From positions 1 to 7,945 of the forward strand of contig JAGWUU010000149.1 in the NCBI GenBank assembly GCA_028868335.1: a DNA stretch of 7,945 bases. The letters are read 5' to 3'. The notes under the pieces are model-generated. The model saw only the letters and a program-made list of their open reading frames with translations, was not told the origin of the DNA and did no database searches. The translations under genes were made by a program, and so were the position numbers. Source of the stretch: Sphingomonadales bacterium. Lineage in GTDB: Bacteria > Pseudomonadota > Alphaproteobacteria > Sphingomonadales > Sphingomonadaceae. Of this stretch, positions 1 through 6,160 are shown in pieces (positions within the stretch are counted from its first letter, which is position 1; each line of letters opens with the position of its first letter).

Positions 1-399
1 AGCGGGGATCCAGAAGCTGATCGTCTGCGTACCCTCGACATTGTAGTACGGCTGATCCTGGTGCCAAGGCGTGGCCTGGCGCGTGCCTGCCGTCTTGGTC
101 AGCATGTGATCGTGGTAGAGCCGTACCGTGCGACTACCCATTAATTCCGCGGCGAGATGGGGCAGTTTACTCTGCCAGATCAGCGCGCGGTAGTCGGCGT
201 TTTCCTGCCAGCAGCAGAAATCCTCGGCGAAGCGCCCCGGATCGTTTGCCGACGATGCGACCTTGGCGTTGCTGCTTGGCGCGGCAAGGTTGGCGTCGAT
301 GCCAGCGCGCAGTTGTCTGATCGCGTCGGCGGAGAGAACGTCTCGCAGCGCGACGGCGCCATCGCGCGCAAATTGGTATGCCGGATCGTGACTGCTCAT
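1..399 (-). CDS. PhyH-family Fe(II)/2-oxoglutarate dioxygenase, N-terminal 133 residues (cut by window edge)
   Basis: The reverse strand is open from an ATG at 399-397 to the window edge, giving 133 residues of a protein that would normally be about 260-300 long. The N-terminus (FARDGAVALRDVLS, residues 10-23) is the usual PhyH opening. Residues 94-120 read LYHDHMLTK, then a short link, then PWHQDQPYYN, in which His113 and Asp115 form the HxD part of the iron-binding facial triad. The distal His and the 2-oxoglutarate-binding Arg lie beyond the edge. The family is cytosolic and couples decarboxylation of 2-oxoglutarate to hydroxylation of a small organic substrate. The start is set by GGAGGGG at 409-403 and by the ATGA overlap with the hutI stop, which implies translational coupling within the hut operon. 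The substrate is unknown. The family also includes ectoine hydroxylase and others, so the name gives the fold rather than the reaction. Confidence 0.85.
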   Translation of the reverse strand, partial: MSSHDPAYQFARDGAVALRDVLSADAIRQLRAGIDANLAAPSSNAKVASSANDPGRFAEDFCCWQENADYRALIWQSKLPHLAAELMGSRTVRLYHDHMLTKTAGTRQATPWHQDQPYYNVEGTQTISFWIPA

Positions 400-1595
400 T
401 TTCCCCTCCATACGCGCGCGTGGAGTGGGTTGAGCCCCATGCGATAGACCAGTTCGGCAGGTTGTTCGATGTTCCAGATCGCCAGGTCGCAGGACTTGCC
501 GGGTTCGATCGTGCCGATCTCATCGGCCAGGCCGAGCGCGAGCGCCGCGTTGCGGGTGACGCCGAGCAGGCATTCCTCCACGGTCAGGCGAAACAGCGTT
601 GCGCCCATGTTCATCACCAGCAGCGGCGATGTCAGCGGCGAGGTGCCGGGGTTGCAATCAGTCGCAAGCGCGATCGGTACGCCAGCGGCGCGCAGAGCGG
701 CCACCGGTGGCAGGTGTACCTCGCGGGTGAAGTAGAATGCACCAGGCAACAAGGTCGCCACTGTTCCCGCCGCGGCCATGGCAGCGATGCCTGCATCGTC
801 GAGATGTTCAAGGTGATCTGCCGACATGGCGCCGTGCCGTGCCGCCAGTGCGGCACCGTGCAGGTTGGAAAGCTGCTCGGCATGGAGCTTCACGGGCAGG
901 CCGAGATCGTGGGCGCGGGTAAAGACCCGCTCGACTTGGCTCGGGGTGAAGCCGATCCCTTCGCAGAACGCATCGACCGCATCGGCGAGGCCATCAGCGA
1001 CGACACGCGGCATCAGATCATCGCACAGGAACGTTATATAACTATCGGAATTATCGGCGTATTCAGGAGGAATTGCATGGGCGCCGAGAAAGGTCGTGCG
1101 TACCGTCACATCGCGCGAGCGCCCCAATTGCCGCGCCGCGCGGAGCATTTTGAGTTCCGTGTCAAGTTCAAAGCCGTAGCCCGACTTGATCTCCGCGGTG
1201 GTAACGCCCTCGGCGATCAGCGCATCGAGACGCGGCAGGGACTGGGCGATCAACTCGCCTTCTGACGCGGCGCGGGTCGCCGTCATCGTCGAGATGATGC
1301 CGCCCCCGGCACGGGCAATTTCCTCGTAGCTGGCGCCTTGCAACCGCAACTCGAATTCGTGGGCGCGCGTGCCCGCGTAAACCAGATGGGTATGGCAGTC
1401 GATCAGGCCGGGGGTGATCCATCGACCTTCGCAGTCGATGATCTCCCTCGCCTCAAATGCCGGGGCGCCGTCCGTCGGTCCGGCATAGACGATTCGGCCA
1501 TCGCGACAGGCGATCGTACCGCGCTCGACGACGCCGAGGCCGGGTCCGGCCATGGTCGCAAGTCGCGCATTGGTCCATATCCGGTCACAGGGCAT
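396..1595 (-). CDS. hutI: Imidazolonepropionase
   Basis: HutI hydrolyses 4-imidazolone-5-propionate to N-formimino-L-glutamate, the third step of histidine degradation, in the cytosol. The 399-residue product has the normal family length and amidohydrolase layout. The first metal motif is GLIDCHTHLVYAGTR (His68, His70), followed by EIKSGYGF (135-142), GAHA (His173), KLHAEQ (His238, Glu240), and ATDCNPGTSP with metal-binding Asp313. These are the hallmark HutI segments. I chose the ATG at 1595 because MPCDRIWTNARLAT matches the usual N-terminus. AGGAG at 1612-1608 lies 12 bases upstream, which is rather far. An in-frame ATG at 1643 would add 16 unrelated residues and place the start inside the predicted operator. 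The gene is divergent from hutF and its stop overlaps the start of the downstream dioxygenase gene by four bases. Expression is expected to be repressed by HutC and relieved by urocanate. Confidence 0.96.
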   Translation of the reverse strand: MPCDRIWTNARLATMAGPGLGVVERGTIACRDGRIVYAGPTDGAPAFEAREIIDCEGRWITPGLIDCHTHLVYAGTRAHEFELRLQGASYEEIARAGGGIISTMTATRAASEGELIAQSLPRLDALIAEGVTTAEIKSGYGFELDTELKMLRAARQLGRSRDVTVRTTFLGAHAIPPEYADNSDSYITFLCDDLMPRVVADGLADAVDAFCEGIGFTPSQVERVFTRAHDLGLPVKLHAEQLSNLHGAALAARHGAMSADHLEHLDDAGIAAMAAAGTVATLLPGAFYFTREVHLPPVAALRAAGVPIALATDCNPGTSPLTSPLLVMNMGATLFRLTVEECLLGVTRNAALALGLADEIGTIEPGKSCDLAIWNIEQPAELVYRMGLNPLHARVWRGK

Positions 1596-1627
1596 GACGC
1601 ACTTCGACTCCTCTCGCGACGGGTCTA

Positions 1628-1654
1628 TTGCACAGCGCGACAATTATGTATAGA
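1628..1654 (+). promoter_or_regulatory. Possible hutF promoter
   Basis: TTGCAC at 1628-1633 resembles a -35 box and TATAGA at 1649-1654 a -10 box. The 15-base spacer is shorter than ideal. The -10 box falls inside the palindrome proposed as the HutC operator, the arrangement expected for repression by blocking polymerase. I found no convincing box pair for the hutI direction, though its promoter must also lie in this 86-base region. Confidence 0.3.
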
Positions 1655-1662
1655 CATTATTG
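1641..1662. promoter_or_regulatory. Predicted HutC operator (22-base imperfect palindrome)
   Basis: This 22-base segment is an inverted repeat in which 9 of 11 base pairs match. The outer CAAT/ATTG ends and the ATGT/ACAT inner arms are intact, around a TATAG centre. The core TGTATAGACA is the type of site known for HutC proteins and other members of that GntR subfamily. It sits midway between the divergent hutI and hutF starts, so one bound dimer could repress both arms. A repressor of the matching family is encoded by the last gene of the hutF arm, implying autoregulation. The binding assignment is inference from the motif and context. Confidence 0.7.
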
Positions 1663-1681
1663 CGAAGAGAGGATCACGTCC

Positions 1682-3046
1682 ATGTCCATGCCTGCCGCGA
1701 TCCATGCCAGCGCCGCCCTTCTTCCGGACGGTTGGGCCGATGATGTGCGGATCACGATCGCTGACGGGCGCGTTTCGACCGTCGAAACTGGCACTGCGGC
1801 GATGCCTGAGGACGAGCGGGCAGGGCCACTGGTTCCGGGCCTGCCCAACCTTCACAGCCATGCCTTCCAGCGCGCCATGGCTGGACTGGGCGAAGTACGC
1901 GGAGCGGGCGATGACAGTTTCTGGTCGTGGCGCGAGGCGATGTACCGGATCGCCGGTCAGGTCGACCCGGAAGCAATGGCGGTGATTGCTGCCATGGCCT
2001 ATGTGGAGATGCTCGAATGCGGTTTTACCCGTGTCGGCGAGTTCCATTACTTGCACAATGATCAGCGCGGGGAACGTTATGCTGACCCTGCCGCGATGAG
2101 TCGCGCGATCGTCGCTGCCGCGGCGGAGACGGGCATGGCGCTGACGCTGCTGCCGGTGTTCTATGCCCATTCGGGGTTCGGCGGACTGGCACCGCAGCCA
2201 GGGCAGCGCCGCTTCATCTCGTCGATCGATAGTTTCGCGCGGCTTCATGGCGAGGCGGGCGCGGCGCTGCGAGAGCTTCCCGATGGTGTTCTGGGCATCG
2301 CCCCACACAGCCTGCGTGCGGTAACGCCGGACGAGCTTGCCGAACTGATTCCGCTTGGCAAGGGAGCGCCGATCCACATCCATATCGCCGAGCAGGTGCG
2401 CGAGGTTGAGGATTGCCGTGCATGGTCGGGCCAGCGCCCGGTCGAATGGCTTATGGACAATGCCCCGGTCGACAGCGACTGGTGCCTAGTCCACGCCACC
2501 CACATGACCGGGAACGAAACCGCCAGCCTCGCCCGCAGCGGCGCCGTGGCCGGGCTTTGCCCAGTGACCGAGGCCAACCTTGGTGACGGCCTGTTCCCGG
2601 CCAGACCCTATATAGAAGCAGATGGACTGTGGGGAATTGGAAGTGATTCCAATGTATTGATCGATGCTTTTGAGGAGCTGCGCTGGGTCGAATATGGCCA
2701 GAGACTGACGACGCAAAGTCGAAACCTGTTTGCCACTCGGCCGGGGCAGTCCACCGGATCGGCACTTTTCGATGCCGCTGGAAACGGTGGTGCGCGCGCA
2801 CTGGGAGTCGGTTTCGGGATCGCTGCGGGAAACGCCGCCGACTTCGTCAGCCTCGATCCGGATCATCCATCGCTTGTGGCCTGTCCGCCGGGGCAGCGGC
2901 TTGACGCCCTCGTTTTCAGCGCGGGCAAGGCGGCGGTTGAAGGAGTCTGGCGGCACGGACGCAAGGTGGTCAGTCAGGGGCGGCATCATCACCGCGACGC
3001 AATCATGGCGCGCTATGCGTCCACATTGAAAAGCCTGCTCGCATGA
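1682..3046 (+). CDS. hutF: Formiminoglutamate deiminase
   Basis: HutF converts N-formimino-L-glutamate to N-formyl-L-glutamate and ammonia, the branch used by pseudomonads and many alphaproteobacteria instead of the one-step HutG formiminoglutamase. The 454 residues match the family length. Amidohydrolase residues are complete: NLHSHAFQRAMAG (His58, His60), HIHIAEQ (His234, Glu237), LVHATHMT (His271) and GIGSDSN (Asp322). These line up, with a constant shift of two, with the catalytic residues I recall for the Pseudomonas aeruginosa enzyme. The start at 1682 is supported by an AGAGAGGA site ending 8 bases upstream and by family-like residues (ASAALLPDGWADDVRI). An ATG at 1688 is an alternative. 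An upstream in-frame ATG at 1628 would run through the operator and is unlikely. The stop overlaps hutC by ATGA. The product needs a formylglutamate deformylase that is not in the window. Confidence 0.95.
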   Translation: MSMPAAIHASAALLPDGWADDVRITIADGRVSTVETGTAAMPEDERAGPLVPGLPNLHSHAFQRAMAGLGEVRGAGDDSFWSWREAMYRIAGQVDPEAMAVIAAMAYVEMLECGFTRVGEFHYLHNDQRGERYADPAAMSRAIVAAAAETGMALTLLPVFYAHSGFGGLAPQPGQRRFISSIDSFARLHGEAGAALRELPDGVLGIAPHSLRAVTPDELAELIPLGKGAPIHIHIAEQVREVEDCRAWSGQRPVEWLMDNAPVDSDWCLVHATHMTGNETASLARSGAVAGLCPVTEANLGDGLFPARPYIEADGLWGIGSDSNVLIDAFEELRWVEYGQRLTTQSRNLFATRPGQSTGSALFDAAGNGGARALGVGFGIAAGNAADFVSLDPDHPSLVACPPGQRLDALVFSAGKAAVEGVWRHGRKVVSQGRHHHRDAIMARYASTLKSLLA

Positions 3047-3738
3047 CGGTGCCGCTGGGCGAATCGATCCGCCAGTCGTTTGAACGGCGCATACTGTCGG
3101 GAGAACTGGCGCCGGGATCGCGCTTGCCCACCGAACAGGAGATCATGGCGGAATTCGGCTGCTCAAGGATGACGGTGAGCAAGGCGCTGTCCGCACTGAC
3201 TACTGCCGGACTGATCGAGCGGCGCAAGCGCGCCGGAACTTTCGTGGTGCGGCCGCGTGTTCACGCAATGGTGCTTGAAGTGCCCGATCTGGCGGCCCAG
3301 GTCGCCGCGCGCGGGCAAGCCTACCGCTTCCGACTGCATCGTCGCAACGAGGAAATGGTGCAGGACGGACACCTTGCCGGTCAACGCGCTCTGCATCTTG
3401 GTGGCACGCATTTTGCCGATGGAGAGCCGCTGGCAATCGAGGACCGGCTTGTCAGTCTGGCAGCGGTTCCAGCGATAGCCGACGCCGATCTTGCTGCCGA
3501 ATCTCCCGGCACCTGGCTGCTTCACCATGTCCCCTGGACGGAAGCTGACACCCGCATATTCGCGACGGGCGCGAACCCGGCGGAAGCCGAGGCGCTTGGG
3601 TTGAATCCGGGTGCGCCATGCCTGTGCATCGAGCGTCGCACATGGCGCGGGGACGAGCCCATCACCACGGTCCGCCAGCTCTTCGTCGCTTCCGGCTATG
3701 AACTGGTCGCACACTTCGGACCGGGTGGGGCATCATGA
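3043..3738 (+). CDS. hutC: Histidine utilisation repressor, GntR/UTRA family
   Basis: HutC is a cytosolic DNA-binding repressor of hut genes that is normally released by urocanate. The 231-residue protein has an N-terminal GntR winged helix-turn-helix at about residues 1-72, including the LPTEQEIMAEFGCSRMTVSK segment and a wing ending RKRAGTFVV. A UTRA ligand domain follows at about 80-225, recognisable from FADGEPLAIEDRLVS and PITTVRQLFVASGYELV. The ATG sits in an ATGA overlap with the hutF stop, and only a weak purine stretch precedes it, so translation probably depends on hutF. Its position as last gene of the arm it controls, with a matching palindrome upstream of hutF, fits an autoregulatory loop. 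The fold is certain. The assignment to HutC rather than another UTRA regulator rests mainly on the neighbouring hutF and hutI. Confidence 0.92.
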   Translation: MTVPLGESIRQSFERRILSGELAPGSRLPTEQEIMAEFGCSRMTVSKALSALTTAGLIERRKRAGTFVVRPRVHAMVLEVPDLAAQVAARGQAYRFRLHRRNEEMVQDGHLAGQRALHLGGTHFADGEPLAIEDRLVSLAAVPAIADADLAAESPGTWLLHHVPWTEADTRIFATGANPAEAEALGLNPGAPCLCIERRTWRGDEPITTVRQLFVASGYELVAHFGPGGAS

Positions 3739-3742
3739 GTTA

Positions 3743-3770
3743 TTGCCAAATTTAATTGAGCGATTAAATA
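3743..3770 (+). promoter_or_regulatory. Possible promoter of the NADH:quinone reductase-thiolase operon
   Basis: TTGCCA at 3743-3748 matches five of six -35 consensus bases. TTAAAT (3764-3769) or TAAATA (3765-3770) could be the -10 box, with 15-16 bases between them. Transcription would then start near 3776, leaving a leader of about 30 bases. The spacer and -10 box coincide with an AT-rich inverted repeat, suggesting a repressor-controlled promoter. This would separate the operon from hutC, which ends only a few bases upstream. Confidence 0.4.
3750..3769. promoter_or_regulatory. AT-rich inverted repeat, candidate operator
   Basis: ATTTAAT (3750-3756) and ATTAAAT (3763-3769) are perfect 7-base inverted arms around TGAGCG. 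The 20-base size is typical of a dimeric helix-turn-helix regulator site such as those of TetR-family repressors of fatty-acid genes. It stands out from the surrounding GC-rich DNA and overlaps the predicted promoter. It does not resemble the TGTATAGACA core near hutF, so HutC is an unlikely ligand. The cognate regulator is not in the window. Confidence 0.5.
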
Positions 3771-3771
3771 G

Positions 3772-3799
3772 CCTCCTCAGGGCGCATCGGCCCCGGAGG
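3772..3799 (+). promoter_or_regulatory. Leader hairpin able to mask the ribosome binding site at 3795-3800
   Basis: CCTCC (3772-3776) is complementary to GGAGG (3795-3799), which forms most of the Shine-Dalgarno sequence of the gene starting at 3807. Inside it GGGC (3780-3783) pairs with GCCC (3790-3793) around the loop GCATCG. RNA started upstream, for example read-through from hutC, would carry both arms and could fold the site away. RNA started near 3777 from the predicted promoter would lack the left arm. The pairing is visible in the sequence; any regulatory role is speculative. Confidence 0.3.
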
Positions 3800-3806
3800 G
3801 AGTTTC

Positions 3807-4784
3807 ATGGCGATCAAGACCCGCATCACCGAAATGCTCGGCATCCAGCACCCGGTCGTACAGGGCGGAATGCAGTGGGTTGGCGTCGCGGAAATGGCCA
3901 GCGCAGTGTCCAATGCGGGCGGGCTTGGCATTCTCACCGGGCTGACCCAGCCCAGCGCCGAAGCGCTCGCAGCCGAGATCGAACGGTGCAAGGGCATGAC
4001 CGACAAGCCCTTCGGCGTGAACATGACCGTGTTCCCGACGATCAATCCGCCCGACTACAAGGCTTATACCCAGGCGATCATCGATTCGGGTGTGAAGATA
4101 GTCGAAACCGCCGGAACGCCTGCGGTGCGCGAATTGTGGGAAATGATGAAGCCCCACGGCATCAGGATTCTCCACAAATGTACCGCCGTTCGCCACGCGC
4201 TTTCGGCGGAAAAGGCCGGGGTTGACGTGATCAGCATCGACGGCTTCGAATGCGCCGGCCATCCGGGCGAGGATGACGTTCCGGGCCTGATCCTGATTCC
4301 ATCGGCAGCAGACAAGGTGAAGATTCCGCTGCTGGCTTCAGGCGGATTCGGCGACGGGCGAGGCTTGGCCGCCGCGCTGGCGTTGGGGGCCGAGGGGATC
4401 AACATGGGCACTCGCTTCACCGCCACCGTGGAAGCGCCGATCCACAATGCCTTCAAGGAGGCCATGGTCGCGGGTGATGAGCGTTCCACCGACCTGATTT
4501 TCCGCACCTACCGCAACACCGCGCGGGTGGCGAAGAACGACATCTCCCAGGCGGTCCGCGCTGCCGAAGCAGAAGGCAAGCCCTTCGCCGATGTGGCGGA
4601 GCTGGTTCGCGGCGTGCGCGGACGGGAAGGCCTGAACAATGGAGACACCAATCACGGCATCTGGTCGGCCGGTATGATCCAGGGACTGATCAACGACATT
4701 CCGACCTGTCAGGAACTCGTCACCCGCATTGTTGCTGACGCCGAGTCCATCATCCGCCAGCGCCTGACCGGCATGCTGGCCTGA
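3807..4784 (+). CDS. FMN-dependent NADH:quinone reductase of the PA1024 type (usually annotated nitronate monooxygenase)
   Basis: This 325-residue TIM-barrel flavoprotein has the nitronate monooxygenase fold: QGGMQWVG (19-26), AGGLGILTGLTQPS (37-50), HKCTAVRHA (123-131), DGFECAGHPGEDD (145-157) with conserved His152, ASGGFGDGRG (177-186) and NMGTRF (199-204). From memory, nearly every motif matches Pseudomonas aeruginosa PA1024 through to the C-terminal GIWSAGMIQGLI and RQRLTGMLA. PA1024 was first called a 2-nitropropane dioxygenase and later shown to be an NADH:quinone reductase, so that activity is the better prediction. A strong GGAGGG lies 6 bases before the ATG. The thiolase gene follows after 18 bases with its own Shine-Dalgarno site, so the two are surely co-transcribed. 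This suggests a link to acyl-CoA oxidation and NADH balance. Nitronate oxidation cannot be excluded. Confidence 0.88.
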   Translation: MAIKTRITEMLGIQHPVVQGGMQWVGVAEMASAVSNAGGLGILTGLTQPSAEALAAEIERCKGMTDKPFGVNMTVFPTINPPDYKAYTQAIIDSGVKIVETAGTPAVRELWEMMKPHGIRILHKCTAVRHALSAEKAGVDVISIDGFECAGHPGEDDVPGLILIPSAADKVKIPLLASGGFGDGRGLAAALALGAEGINMGTRFTATVEAPIHNAFKEAMVAGDERSTDLIFRTYRNTARVAKNDISQAVRAAEAEGKPFADVAELVRGVRGREGLNNGDTNHGIWSAGMIQGLINDIPTCQELVTRIVADAESIIRQRLTGMLA

Positions 4785-4802
4785 CCTCCAAAGGAGAACG
4801 CC

Positions 4803-6053
4803 ATGTCCGAAGCCTATATCATCGACGCCGTCCGCACTCCGCGCGGGGTGGGCAAGCCTGGCAAGGGCGCCCTTTCGCACCTTCACCCACAGCACCTCGC
4901 TTCCACCGTGCTGAAGGCGATCAAGGATCGCAACAATCTCGATACAACCACGGTTGATGACATCATCTGGTCGACCTCGTCGCAGAATGGCAAGCAGGGC
5001 GGCGATCTTGGCCGTATGTCGGCGCTGGCGGCGGGTTATGACATCACTGCATCGGGGACCACGCTCGACAGATTCTGCGGTGGCGGGATCACTTCGGTCA
5101 ACCTTGCGGCGGCGAGCGTCATGTCGGGCATGGAAGACTGCGTCATCGCCGGCGGAACCGAGATGATGAGCTTTACCGCGGCCTATGGCGCGGAACTGGC
5201 AAATGCCGGAATCAAGCCGCTTGGCATGGGCGCGGGCAACCCTGAACTGGATGCGGTCCATCCGCAGAGCCACCAGGGCGTTTGTGGCGACGCCATCGCC
5301 GCGCGCGAAGGCATCGGGCGCGAAGCCCTCGATGCCCTCGCCATGGTCAGCCAGGAACGCGCCGACCGCGCTATCCGCGAAGGGCGTTTCGACAAGTCGG
5401 TGGTCACGGTCTATAACGAGGACGGCACCGTAGCCCTCGATCACGAGGAATTCCCCCGCCCCGAAACCACCATGGAGGGCCTCTCCTCGCTCAAGGCGAG
5501 CTTCGACGGGATCGCGGATTTCGACCTTGGCGGTGGCGTGACCTTCCGCAAGCAGATCCAGCGCCGCTATCCCGAACTGGACTGGAAGGGAGTCCATCAC
5601 GCCGGTAACTCTTCAGGCGTGGTCGATGGCGCTGCGGCGCTGCTGATCACTTCATCCGAATATGCGCAGAAGCACGGGCTCAAGCCCCGTGCGCGGATCG
5701 TAGCCTATGCCAACCAGGGCGATGACCCCACCCTGATGCTCAACGCCCCGGTTCCGGCAGCAAAGAAGGTGCTCGAAAAGGCCGGGCTCAAGAAGGACGA
5801 CATCGACGTCTGGGAAATCAATGAGGCTTTCGCGGTCGTTACCGAGAAGTTCATCCGCGATCTCGAACTCGATCGCAGCAAGGTCAATCCCAACGGCGGC
5901 GCCATGGCGTTGGGTCACCCGATCGGTGCGACCGGCTCGATCCTGATCGGCACCGCGCTTGATGAACTGGAACGGACCGGCGGGCGCTATGGCCTCGTCA
6001 CGATGTGCGCGGCGGGCGGCATGGCCCCGGCGGTGATCATCGAGCGGATCTAG
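4803..6053 (+). CDS. Thiolase (acetyl-CoA acetyltransferase / 3-ketoacyl-CoA thiolase family)
   Basis: Thiolases cleave 3-ketoacyl-CoA with CoA, or condense two acyl-CoAs in reverse, in the cytosol. The catalytic residues are present: nucleophile Cys92 in LDRFCGGGITS, NEAF at 340-343, His372 in GGAMALGHPIGATG, and Cys402 in MCAAGGMAP. The loop before the C-terminal half reads HHAGNSSGVVDGAAALL (265-281), replacing the usual TAGNSSG. At 416 residues the protein is about 25 longer than typical thiolases. The extra segment is near 238-263 (IADFDLGGGVTFRKQIQ and following). The CGGG context instead of the common CxSG suggests a subgroup with its own substrate preference, which the sequence alone does not reveal. 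AAGGAG at 4791-4796 lies 6 bases before the ATG. It is the second gene of the operon with the upstream flavoenzyme. A degradative beta-oxidation role is likeliest. Confidence 0.9.
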   Translation: MSEAYIIDAVRTPRGVGKPGKGALSHLHPQHLASTVLKAIKDRNNLDTTTVDDIIWSTSSQNGKQGGDLGRMSALAAGYDITASGTTLDRFCGGGITSVNLAAASVMSGMEDCVIAGGTEMMSFTAAYGAELANAGIKPLGMGAGNPELDAVHPQSHQGVCGDAIAAREGIGREALDALAMVSQERADRAIREGRFDKSVVTVYNEDGTVALDHEEFPRPETTMEGLSSLKASFDGIADFDLGGGVTFRKQIQRRYPELDWKGVHHAGNSSGVVDGAAALLITSSEYAQKHGLKPRARIVAYANQGDDPTLMLNAPVPAAKKVLEKAGLKKDDIDVWEINEAFAVVTEKFIRDLELDRSKVNPNGGAMALGHPIGATGSILIGTALDELERTGGRYGLVTMCAAGGMAPAVIIERI

Positions 6054-6072
6054 TTTTCCCGTTCGTCCTACC

Positions 6073-6138
6073 CCGTTCGCGTTGAGTGAAGTCGAGATGT
6101 GATGAACAACTCATCTCGACCTCGCTCGACACGGACGG
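6073..6138. repeat. REP-like long imperfect palindrome between thiolase and FAD-dehydrogenase genes
   Basis: Two 27-base arms (6073-6099 and 6112-6138) pair around the 12-base loop 6100-6111, with 22 Watson-Crick pairs, three G-T pairs and two mismatches. The nine pairs nearest the loop (GTCGAGATG/CATCTCGAC) are perfect. The arm resembles TCTCGACTTCGCTCGACAC-type repeats that I remember as abundant between genes in sphingomonads, so this is probably a dispersed intergenic element. CCCGTTCG also occurs twice, at 6058-6065 and 6072-6079. Transcribed, it would form a strong hairpin after the thiolase stop and might limit read-through or protect the mRNA. It lacks a following T run, so it is not a classical terminator. 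Confidence 0.75.
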
Positions 6139-6160
6139 CTTTGAGTGCAAGGTTGGCTGA

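Noticed and set aside
1031..1062. AT-rich patch resembling a promoter or insertion scar
   Set aside because: It encodes hutI residues around DNSDSYITF in uninterrupted frame, so it is ordinary coding sequence.
378..1265. 295-residue open frame on the + strand
   Set aside because: It is antisense to hutI, whose catalytic motifs are complete. The translation is rich in Arg, Gly and Gln, has no recognisable domain, and is a by-product of high GC.
1596..1643. N-terminal extension of hutI to an ATG at 1643
   Set aside because: The extra 16 residues have no counterpart in the family and would put the start codon inside the predicted operator. The ATG at 1595 fits the family N-terminus.
1628..1681. 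N-terminal extension of hutF to an ATG at 1628
   Set aside because: It would translate through the operator. The added 18 residues are not family-like, and a ribosome binding site precedes the ATG at 1682.
4338..5600. 420-residue open frame on the - strand
   Set aside because: It spans the opposite strand of both the quinone reductase and thiolase genes. Its length reflects few stop codons opposite GC-rich codons, and its sequence resembles no family.
6073..6138. Classical Rho-independent terminator for the thiolase operon
   Set aside because: The stem is long and strong, but no T run follows it. A REP-like repeat is the better description.
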